A stretch of DNA of 64,000 bases. Source: Loxodes magnus (lineage: Eukaryota > Ciliophora > Karyorelictea > Loxodida > Loxodidae). The notes beneath the pieces are model-generated. The model did no database searches. It was not told where the DNA came from and saw only the letters and a program-made list of their open reading frames with translations. Both the position numbers and the translations under genes were made by a program. The DNA lies in assembly GCA_946699065.1 (NCBI GenBank), contig CAMPDV010000907.1, positions 1 through 64,000 of the forward strand. Reading direction: 5' to 3'. This document shows positions 39,498-48,769 of this stretch, piece after piece (the stretch's first letter is position 1; every line of letters starts with the position of its first letter).

Positions 39498-41217
39498 ATA
39501 TTCTTAAGTTATAATAAAGGAAAAAAAATGGAAATGGAATAGAATATTCGACTATCTAAAAATTAGGCAAGGAACGCAAGAAGAAGAGCTAACAAAGAAT
39601 TAGAGAAGAAGTAGAAATAAATGGAACACTTATCAAGCTCCTCTTCAGAAGGCAAAGTAATGGTTGGATAAGTTAATGAGAGCACTTCGCTTTCAATTGA
39701 AATGGAAAAGATGAAAAAATTAATTTCTAAATATGAAGAAGAAACATATAATCAAGGAGAAAGAATAATAATAATAATAATAATATACTTAAAGTTAGTA
39801 GAGTTTTGCATTCTCTGGAATTGCAACCAGTTCTTGCGGACAGTTTTTTTAACGTGGGTGTGATCCACGACCTTTTTATTAAGTGGAAGGTTACCACTGT
39901 AACCGTTCAAGTGGTCTTGCAAAAAGCTTTTATTTGTAGATTCCTGTTGGAGTTATTCATAGTTTATTGAGTTGTCTCCATGTTCTTTTCTGCTCTTATT
40001 CGTTTATTTTCTTTCATTATCAACAGTTTTTTAAAATATGTTGATTTGATTTGCAACATCAACAAAGTTTGTATTATTGTCTTTATTTCGTTCTTTTTTA
40101 TGATAATTTATTTTCTATATTTTCTAATCTTTTAATGAAACTTGCAGCAATCATTTCTTTTTCTGGATTCAATTCTGTTTTTAATTCTATTGGCATTTTT
40201 TCTATTTCCATTTTCGTGTCATATTTAAAGTTTTATTGTGACTAAGTTCAGAGTTGTTCTTCCGTTATCAAATTGCTTTGAATGAGCTGTCTTCTGAGTA
40301 TTAATAATTCGTTGTTTTAATCCTCTATGCTATTCATTAATTCCCTTATTTTTTCTCCTTAGTTATAAGCTATTTCTTCATACTTTGAAAATAATTTTTA
40401 CATTTGATCTAGTTAAATTTAAAGTTTTTGATCAGATTCGTTCTTAGGTTATCTTATCTCTATAGATCCTACCATCACTTTACCTTCTGATGACGAACTT
40501 GACTCCTCTCGTTGCTATTGCTTTTTCTAAATTTCTTTTGCCGCTTTTCTCTTTAGGTTTTTAAGTTAATTCTTTGAGAGTCGAAGAGATTAATCCATTT
40601 TTTTTCTATATCAAGGAGAAAGAATTAGAGAGCTTATGAAAAACATTGAGGATAAAAATAACGAACTATTAATTCTTAGGAAATAGCTTATATAAAACAA
40701 TATTGTGACAGAACAATAGCTCTATACTCAGTCTTAAAATAATTTCAAACAAGGGGTAAATATGAGTATTGAAGTCCTCCCTTCTTAAGCAAAAGATTAA
40801 GAAATAAATATAGAATAAAATGTTGATAAAAGTTTAATTAAAAGAATAGAACAAATAGAAAAATTAGTTTTGCCTTAGTTGAATAAAAAAAGTAGACAAA
40901 AAATTGTTGATGTTGTAGGTCGAAATATCACTTATTAAAAAATTGAAAAAATGATAAAAATTGAAAAAAAGAGAAGAAATAAAAACATGAAGGATGTTAA
41001 ACAAACTTTGAATAACCGACTCAAGAATTTATAAATAGAAATTATTTAGTGGTAACATGGAAAATTCATTGTGGTAGCCACCCACATTCAAAAAAAGGCC
41101 GTGGTATACATCCACGTTAAAAAAAAGGTGGAGCGAAATCGGTTGGAATCCCGAAGAACTCCAAAACTCTTAACATTTAGTTTACATTATTATTATTATT
41201 ATATTCTTAAGTTATAA
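39498..41217 (+). mobile_element. Complete-looking ORF1-only retroelement with target-site duplication (host of a nested copy)
   Basis: A perfect 17-bp direct repeat, ATATTCTTAAGTTATAA, lies at 39,498-39,514 and 41,201-41,217. Between them the element runs from a short purine-rich leader and ATG at 39,528 to an (ATT)n tail at about 41,186-41,200. Without the nested insertion it is about 827 bp. The single product is an ORF1-like protein: a basic start (MEMEQNIRLSKNQARNARRR), an acidic serine patch (SSSSSEGKVMVG), a coiled-coil-like section (GERIRELMKNIEDKNNELL) and a knuckle region. In this copy the knuckle is decayed, and the frame is not continuous. There is no reverse transcriptase. Leader, tail and duplication together suggest the element was mobilised at this size. 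Confidence 0.8.
39751..40625 (-). mobile_element. Complete-looking ORF1-only retroelement, nested in the previous element
   Basis: A perfect 16-bp direct repeat, ATCAAGGAGAAAGAAT, flanks it (39,751-39,766 and 40,610-40,625). On the minus strand a short A-rich leader leads to ATG, then MDQSLRLSKNQLKNLKRK, a serine-rich SSSSSEGKVMVGS segment, a coiled-coil-like GEKIRELMNSIEDQNNELL, MEIEKMPIELKTELNPEKE, and a perfect CX2CX4HX4C knuckle CWCCKSNQHILKNC whose first W is TGA. LWITPTGIYKQK follows. The 3' end is a (TAA)n-type tail, seen as AATAATAAT at the left edge. Total length is about 843 bp with no RT. The protein is alignable to its host element along its length, so one family member inserted into another. 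Confidence 0.85.
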
Positions 41218-41220
41218 AAT

Positions 41221-42068
41221 TTCTTTCTATAAATTGGTCCTGTCTTTGTTGTCAAAAGTAAAAAAGTTCGTCTAATTTTATTTCTTATTAATTCTTTCTA
41301 TTTCAATTTTCTTTCAGCATCTTTTTCAGCAATGGTTCTTCTAACATATATAAATCAAATATTTCTACTATATAAATTCATCTTATTTATATCTAATTAT
41401 TATTGTTCAGATTAAATTTCTATTAGAATGCTTGATTACTAATCTTATATTTTTAAATTACTTTCTTTTATTATTCTTACTTTCTTAAGGTCGTTTTTTT
41501 TGATATAAAATTAAAAAAAATAGGAATTAAAATATTTGAGGAATTTCCTTAAATTATTTATCAATATATTCCAATTTAATTACTATTTACGATTAATTTT
41601 ATTTAATGTTTCTTCTATGGATGGAAGTTATAGATTTATCTATTCAATCAATTTTTCTTGTTTGTTTTATAGTGTTTCTATCTTTTATCTATGTTATTTT
41701 AATTCGTATTGTATATTAGTTATTCTTTGCTGCATTTATTATGCGCAAATTTTCTGAGATTATTTTTCTTTAGCTTAATAAGACATTTAGTCTGATTATT
41801 TTTCTTGTTTTTTAATGAATGAGCCAAGAGAGGACTATTTCTTAGGTGCCACATTTTATAATAAAATATTATCAATGAATTTTTTTCTTTATTTTAGATA
41901 AATGTTTGAAAAGACTAATTTTCAACTTATTTATTTTTTATTTTTATTTAATGTTTATTCTAAATAATTAAAAATATTAAATTAAAGTTATTAAATTTAT
42001 TTAATAGAAAATTCTTTTTTCTTTAAACTAAATTTTAAAATATTATAATTATTAAGTTTATAAATTGT
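41221..42068. other. A+T-rich stretch, unassigned
   Basis: T-rich sequence that could encode something on the minus strand. Nothing recognisable was found apart from general similarity in base composition to the retroelement copies around it. Confidence 0.3.
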
Positions 42069-42750
42069 TCAACTTATCATTGTTTCGTCTCTATTTTTCT
42101 CTATAAGTATACTTTTGAAATATTTCCTAAGATAATTTAGCTTATTTCAATTTTTTTCTTCTTTTTTCATCTTTTTTAGTCACTCTTCAACGAATTATAT
42201 GAATCTCTAATTGCTTGACATTTTAGATTATTTTTAATAATTTTTTAATTCTTTATTTTTTATAGAATCTATCAAACTTTATACATTAACATTTTGCTTT
42301 TACGCTTCTGTGATAAGCTTATTTATTATCTTTTTTCTTTGCTTGGAATTTAATTTTTACTGTTCTTCATGTTTAGCTATTTTCTCTTCTTCAAACTAAA
42401 CGTTTGAATTATCAATTTATTTATCAATAAAAATGATTTTTGCTTACTTTTGATTTAAGTTTGATTAGTTAATATTAAAAGAATCTTGCTAAATGTTTCT
42501 TAATTATCTTTCGCTCACTAGAGTAGAATTAAAATGTTTAATCTAATTATCTATGCTTACTTGACTTTTCTGAAATGTTTACATTTATTAAATATAATTC
42601 TAAAGAATATTATTAATCCTACTATTAAGTTGCAAAATGTGAGTAACCATATTAGTATTACACTACACTTACCTGAATCTTCATACATCTTTTCAGAAAT
42701 TAACTCTCTCTGCTACTTTTTAAAAGCAATAAAACAATAGTATAAATAGA
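42069..42750 (-). pseudogene. Remnant of a gene C-like membrane protein (C-terminal part)
   Basis: The minus strand matches the last membrane helices and charged tail of gene C (21,098-21,780), including the terminal TGA context, TTGTTCAACTTATCATTG against TTGCTCAATATATCATTG. The match stops abruptly near 42,750, where a 5'-truncated ORF1 copy begins, which suggests the retroelement interrupted or captured this fragment. No ectodomain is left. Confidence 0.65.
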
Positions 42751-43446
42751 GATAAGTTAACCTAAAAACGAAACTAATCAAAAACTTTAAATTTAATTAG
42801 ACCAAATGTAAAAAGTAATCTCAAATTATGAAGAAACAACTTACAACTTAGGCGAAAAAATACGGGAACTAATGAGTAACATAGAAGATTAGAACAACGA
42901 ATTACTAATACTTAGAAGATAACTTATTTGTAGCAAATTAATAACGGAAGAATAACTCTGAACTTAATCATAATAAAATTTTAAATACGACACAAAAATG
43001 GAAATAGAAAAAATACCAATAGAATTAAAAACAGAATTGAATCCAGAAAAAGAAATGATTGTTACAAGTTTCATTAAAAGATTAGAAAATATAGAAAATA
43101 AATTATCATAAAAAAGAACGAAATAAAGACAATAATACAAACTTTGTTGATGTTGCAAATCAAATCAACATATTTTAAAAAACTGTTGATAATGAAAGAA
43201 AATAAACGAATAAGAGCAGAAAAGAACATGGAGACAACTCAATAAACTATGAATAACTCCAACAGGAATCTACAAATAAAAGCTTTTTGCAAGACCACTT
43301 GAACGGTTACAGTGGTAACCTTCCACTTAATAAAAAGGTCGTGGATCATACCCACGTTAAAAAAACTGTCCGCAGGAACTGGTTGCAATTCCAGAGAATG
43401 CAAAACTCTACTAACTTTAAGTATATTATTATTATTATTATTATTA
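42742..43446 (+). mobile_element. LINE-type ORF1 element, 5'-truncated copy with triplet tail
   Basis: The sequence is nearly the reverse complement of the nested element at 39,767-40,450 and encodes the same protein from IEISQPKNETNQ onward: the coiled-coil-like GEKIRELMSNIEDQNNELL, MEIEKIPIELKTELNPEKE and the intact knuckle CWCCKSNQHILKNC, with W as TGA. It ends in a (TTA)n tail at about 43,424-43,446. The basic start and the serine patch are missing, so it is 5'-truncated. Very high similarity to the nested copy indicates recent activity. The two form a ~650-bp inverted pair about 2.5 kb apart. Confidence 0.75.
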
Positions 43447-44490
43447 TAAAATTCCAAATTAAAAATGTTTTTAATTGAGAGCTTAATAGAATTTAGTAAA
43501 TTAAAAGGATAAATAAATTTGATAGCTTTATTTAATATAATATAAAGATTTAAATAAAGCTGAAGCATTTTATTTTAAAAAACAGTAATAAATATGAATA
43601 ATTAAAATAAAATATAAATATTCTTCATAAGTATAATGAGAATAATAAAATTAATTTTTATAAAAGAATTCTAAATTTTAGTGCTTAATATCATAAAATT
43701 TACTTTTATTTTTTAAGTGCTTTTTTATGAATTTTATTGAGAAATATTATTAACTTGAGTAAGTATATATATTTTAATTTATAAAATAATATAATTTATT
43801 AGATAAATCATAATTGAATATTATTATATTTAACTTAAGATATAAATACAATAAATATTTCTAATTTAATTAAATTTTTACTTTATTAATTATATCAAAA
43901 GAATGATATTATTATTTTAACATTAAAATATCTTAGATTTAAAATAATTTACAAAATAAATGAATTTTTTAATTTTAAATTTATTTTAATGAAATAAAGA
44001 ATAAAAATTAAATTATATTTTATAGCATTTATGTACATAAAAATAATTATTTAGCTTAAAAGATAAAAACAGTTTTCTAGAGTAACTCTATATTAATCGT
44101 TTTTTAATAAATACTAATCTTAAAGATAATAAGAAATAATTTATTTTATTTTTCAAATAAATACACAAAATTTATTAAAGCTTTAGATAACTTTCAAGTT
44201 AATAATATAAAATTTTAAAACTTGAGTAACTTATAAAATTAATTATAAAACAAAAAATTGTCTTTATCTTGAAAATACTTTTTTAATTTTTAGACTTTTT
44301 ATTTATAAAATACTTTTTAATAAATATTCTAATATAATATATCTTTATTAGTGAGATTTTTCAATTTAGAAAACTTATAAGGAATTTTTAAACTAATTTT
44401 AAGAAAATTTAAAAGGGGGTTTGATTAAAGAATATTCAAATGTTAGATAATTTATCTTTTTAATTTTATCATCTTATATTATTATTTTTA
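43447..44490. other. A+T-rich spacer
   Basis: No recognisable feature is seen. Confidence 0.35.
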
Positions 44491-44492
44491 AA

Positions 44493-45003
44493 ACCACCAT
44501 AGTTGTTCGAAGGTGAACAACAAGGTCATCTTCATCAGAGGTTGGGGAAGTTAAGTACCCATAATCGACTTTATGTCTTCCTCTGCTTTGGTTTTACCTC
44601 GAGACATAAGATTCTTAGATCTTCGACACTGGCTTGACTTGGCTTCGTTTATTTTTAATACTGGAACGAAAAAGAAATAATATTGCGAGCTTCATCAGAG
44701 GTAGGGAATTTAAGTACCCATAATTGACACATGTCGTCATCTGCTTTGGTGATGCAATGAGACACAATCCTGCCATGTCCTTGGACCTCCAGCAAGTATT
44801 AAAGATTACGAGTATTCTAAAATTATATCAGTATTGAACATTTTTATCAGTACTGAATAATTATACCAGTATTGAACAAGGTCTACCAGTATCTGATAAT
44901 TTTATCAGTAATAAACATTCTTGCCAATATGAAACATTTTTTTAAAGAGCTGCGCACCAACGAGAGTGCTACGCGCTCTATAATCAAATTTATTTATTTA
45001 TCT
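44493..45003 (+). mobile_element. Retroelement fragment with internal two-unit repeat and LINE 3' end
   Basis: The left part holds two imperfect units, about 44,538-44,650 and 44,690-44,775, each containing CTTCATCAGAGGT and TTAAGTACCCATAAT. Between 44,820 and 44,935 an approximately 20-bp motif (ATCAGTATTGAACATTTT-like) is repeated about five times. The right end, AAAGAGCTGCGCACC to GCGCTCTATAATC followed by TTTATTTATTTAT, is the 3' end shared with the LINE pieces at 46,430 and 59,285. Upstream of it one frame reads VLNKVYQYLIILSVINILAN, so part of this may be diverged RT coding sequence rather than a separate body. Confidence 0.45.
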
Positions 45004-45004
45004 T

Positions 45005-45240
45005 AGATTGATTTTAACTATTCTTAAGCGAACTTTTTAAATCTCTACTTGATTGACATTTTCGATTGTTTTTTATAATTTTTTAGTTCTTTAATTTTTA
45101 TCGGCTTATCAAACTTCATACACTAATATTTTATTTTTTCGTATCTGTTATAAAGTTTTTTAATATATTTTACTTTACTTTTAATTTAAGTTTTATTTAT
45201 CTTTAATTAAAATTTTTTCTTTCTTCAAGTTAATTATTTG
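45005..45240 (-). pseudogene. Second remnant of a gene C-like tail
   Basis: Segments such as TTAGTTCTTTAATTTTTAT and CTTCATACACTAATATTTT line up with 42,165-42,400 and with 21,190-21,370, the cytoplasmic tail of gene C. It is shorter and more diverged than the 42,069 remnant and starts directly after a LINE 3' tail. It is not functional. Confidence 0.5.
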
Positions 45241-45329
45241 AAAAATAATTTTATTTAAGCTATTATATAAATTAATTTTAGCAAAAGCATATAACTATAT
45301 AATATCTATTATTTTTTTGTTTTCATATG

Positions 45330-45850
45330 AATGAATGAATTAATTTATATGATTTCACCTTTATTTGGTTAATCAAAAATCAAAAGTTTAATTTTAAATA
45401 AAAGAGACTTCATATTTGCTTGGATCTTGTTTATCATACGTTCTAAGGATTTTTAATCTATCTTTTCTGAGAGTTTCTGATAGATCGATTCCCATTTATT
45501 TTTTATTAAATTCGTTAATTGCATGCTATATGTTTGGAGCTTCTTTGTTTAGCTGGAGTATTTTTTTCCTGTATAGTTTACCTTCTTGATTGCAATAGAT
45601 CCTGAAAATATTTTCCCAGTAATTTTCTACTATTTTATTTTATTTTTATTAGAATTGGAAGTAGCTTCTAACTTCGTGCCCTGGTCGCTTGCAGTATCAA
45701 CATCTCATTATTTTCCAATAGGGAATATAATTTGTCGTAGGCAACACTCTACATCCATCATATAATATTTGTATTTGATGGGGATTTCTTTATTTAATAA
45801 GGAGCTTTTCTATAAAATATTCTTATAATAAAACTTTTTTAAAATGATAT
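45330..45850 (-). mobile_element. LINE-type ORF1 fragment with zinc knuckle
   Basis: Minus-strand reading: QILYDGCRVLPTTNYIPYWK, then the knuckle RCWYCKRPGHEVRSYF (CX2CX4H kept, the fourth ligand is Y), then WENIFRIYCNQEGKLYRKK and MGIDLSETLRKDRLKILRTY. The pre-knuckle pattern (YDG...V..YIP) followed by CxxC...GH is the arrangement of Jockey/I-type non-LTR ORF1 proteins. It is most similar to the copy at 57,473-58,378. The start was not found; it is probably 5'-truncated. Confidence 0.6.
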
Positions 45851-46157
45851 ATTTTGTAGTTCTCATTTATTTAAAAAATTAAATTTAAAAATTATATCTA
45901 GATATCTTTTTAATATAATCTTTGAAAAAATTCGATAATTAGAATAGTAATAAATTAATGTGAATTTAGTATTATAGTTAGTAAAGTTTTTAAAGCTATC
46001 TATTTTATTTGTTATGAATTTTACTATTTCTATAATTAGAAACTATTATCTTATAATTTTTAAATTTAATATTATAAACATTATTTTAAACTAAAATTTG
46101 TATTTAATCTATTTTATTAGCAAAATAGTATTATCATTTATTATATTATATTTCAAA

Positions 46158-46483
46158 TAGGAAGGAGCAATCCTCCAACTAACATTCGCTTAAATTCTGG
46201 TGCCAGGAAGTATCCCATAGGCGAAGAACTGAACAAGAATTTGGTAGGAATCAAGAGAAAAGAGGACTGAAAAGGTATCGAGTGAGTTAATGATGAAAGA
46301 TACCAGTACTTAGGTCTTTTAGTAAGCATTCCAATCGCGGCCCTATAGAAAGCAAAATTCACAAGGGAATTGCTTTCACTATGGAAGACTTTAGCAAATA
46401 CATTTTTTAACTTTAAAATTCTTTTTAAAGAGCTGCACGCCATTGAGGTGCTATGTACTCTCTAATCTTATTTATTTATAAAA
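46158..46483 (+). mobile_element. LINE reverse-transcriptase ORF, C-terminal part with (TTTA)n tail
   Basis: One frame reads LNSGARKYPIGEELNKNL, then KGIEWVNDERYQYLGLLVS, then KFTRELLSLWKTLANTFF, then LFKELHAIEVL. The YxYLGL block, shortly after where the catalytic core would be, fits the thumb region of non-LTR reverse transcriptases, and W residues at TGA codons make sense. The catalytic YxDD is not included, so the copy is 5'-truncated. It ends in CTTATTTATTTAT. The same stretch occurs on the minus strand at 58,437-58,565. Confidence 0.65.
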
Positions 46484-47575
46484 GATTCTTGAAAATTAAT
46501 AAATTTTTTATTTATATAATTTAATTATAAAATTAAATAAACTGTAACCTATTACTAAAGAAACAATAAAAATTAATCATTTTATTAATAAATTAATTCT
46601 AATTTAAATCTACTTTAAGCGTATAAATCTTAGATGTATGGAAATAAAAAATATTAACAAATAGAAAAAAAGATATAAGTATATTTTTAAGCATAGAAAG
46701 AGAAATATATAGATAAAAGTATATTTATTAGATATAATAAAATGATTTTTTTAATTTTTAATATAATATTTCAAATGTTTTAATTCTTTTTATATTCAAT
46801 TAATAATTATAATAATCAGTTGAATAGCTTAACGTTTTTCTAACCTAGTAAATAAAATAAATATTTAAAAAATTAAAAAGATGAATTAATATATTTTATT
46901 CTAAATACTTTTAAATTAAAAATAAATCAGTCTCAAACATATTTTTTATTAAAACTTTAATTATTTTAATACTATATTGAGATTTAAAATTTTTTAATAA
47001 AATAATATGTTTTAATATAATTTCGGATTCGTTCAAGACAAAATTTTAATTTTTTATTTCTATAAAGATTTTAAAATAAAAATTGTTTGCAAAGCATTTT
47101 TTTTAATTTAAGTTATTTAAATCAGCTTCATAGATAATAGATATGCTTTTATACATATCTTCTTTATAATTTATTTAAAATCCAGTTGTTTGATTACTGT
47201 TTTATTAATGTAAAAATATATAAATTTAAATTAAAGTTTGAGACAATTAAATGAACTCAACAACTTATTATAAAAAACTATTCTACAGAACTTGGATAAT
47301 TTTAAATTTTAAGTTAAAGAAATAGAATGAGAGATTTAAAATTAAATAGACAATCTTTATTAAATAAATTAAAATTAGAAAATACAAATATTTAACATGT
47401 AAAATCTATGAATAGATACTGAATTATTTTGTATCAATAGTTAAATTTTAGTAATCAAAAAAATAAAGAGTTAAGAAAGCTAAAAGGGATATTTACGATA
47501 ATTTAAAATATTTTTACAAATTAATTATCTTAAAAATATTAAATTAAATCATTAAAATAACTGTTCACCTTCCGG
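46484..47575. other. A+T-rich spacer
   Basis: No recognisable feature is seen. Confidence 0.35.
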
Positions 47576-47584
47576 CTTAATTGA

Positions 47585-48597
47585 AGTTTTAAATGTATAA
47601 AATCTCCTTTCCTCCATGTTCGTTTCTAGTGCTCTTTTTCCTGGACTTCTCTCTTTTTAATAGTCTGAGTTAAGAATTTTTTTTTTTCCAGATTTTCCCA
47701 TTTCCCGATGGGAAGAATTCCGTCTCTCGCCATTTCAGTTGGTAATAGTTAATAATACTCCAAATATTCATTCTTATTCTTTTCTATTGGGGACATTTTC
47801 GCCATAGATGTCAAGTGCTGTTACAAATGTAACATCTTTTCCTTGCTCTAGGAAATATCTTTTCTTGTTTCTATATTTCCATTGGAATTCCTTAAGAAGG
47901 CTTCTACAGGTTTTCTTCTATTAATTTGAGTCTGGAATCTAATTTTACTCAGTTTTTCTCGTTTTGCTCTTGCATTACTCAAATAACATTCTCTAAATTT
48001 TAAATTGACTCATAGACTCCGACTTTAGCTCTTCTGTCTACCATATGGACTTCGTCATCATCTTCATGGTTTATCAGATCCTGACTTATTGTAAACATCT
48101 CTTCCTTCTGGGATTTTAATTCCTCTTCGAGTTTTTTTATGTTTCTAATAAGTAGATGAATCAGCTGTTTCATCTATTCAGAGTTCATTTATTCTATTTC
48201 AATGTTGTCTAAATCAAAGGTAATAGGATCTATATCAAATTATCGTACTTTACCTTCTTCGTTTATTTTTTATTTCTTCGTTATTATTTTTATCGATTCA
48301 GTTGAGTGGTCTCTTTTTTCAGTTTTCAATGGAGGCGTTGAGAGCTGTGTCAACTTTTCTGTTCTGAATTTTTGTCTCAGCTCCTGCTTGTCCTTTGATG
48401 GAAGAAGTCCGCTTTATTTTAATTTGTAGGATTTAGTGTTTTTTATTAGTTCTTCTAATTTATTTTGTTGTTTTGGTTATTTTTCTCAAGAAGAACGTTA
48501 AGTTGAAGAAGACGTGGTGAGAATATTTGCTTCTGGTTTTCTCTCCTGTTCTGAGGAGGCGGTAAAAAACCCTTCTTGAAGCCAGCCATTTTATATT
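47585..48597 (-). mobile_element. LINE-type ORF1 element with zinc knuckle, near full length
   Basis: The minus-strand ATG at 48,597 is in a good context (TATAAAATGGC) and begins MAGFKKG. Further in come an acidic/Gln-rich section, IDPITFDLDNIEIEQMNSEQ, a coiled-coil-like KQLIHLLIRNIKKLEEELK, and VYESIQNLENVIW. The knuckle CYICNSTWHLWRKC (CX2CX4HX4C, W before H is TGA) is followed by a GNGKIWKKKK motif equivalent to the G(K/I)(I/L)Y(R/K) motif of other copies. The sequence is markedly more G+C-rich than its surroundings. The frame is not continuous near the start. No target-site duplication could be established. Confidence 0.65.
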
Positions 48598-48769
48598 ATG
48601 CTTAATTAATTAATTTCTATTTATAAGTCACTTTAATTATATTAAGAGTATTGTTATTTGACTAAGGTTGTTCCATATTTTTGTACTATCTATTGCTATT
48701 AGTTGTAGTCATTAAATTTAAAATTTAATACAAAGCTTGTATATTTAAATCCTAATTTCTACCCTTTTT

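Noticed and set aside
39767-43446. Terminal inverted repeats of a DNA transposon (the ~650-bp inverted pair)
   Set aside because: The inverted pair consists of two oppositely oriented retroelement copies. One has its own target-site duplication and both have triplet tails, so they are separate insertions.
44500-44790. CTGATGA on the minus strand in both internal repeat units, as in hammerhead ribozyme cores
   Set aside because: No GAAA core strand with matching stems II and III follows at a usable distance, and the units also read as protein-like sequence.
46153-46443. 96-codon open frame on the minus strand
   Set aside because: It is the antisense of the RT C-terminal sequence, which reads sensibly on the plus strand and matches other copies.
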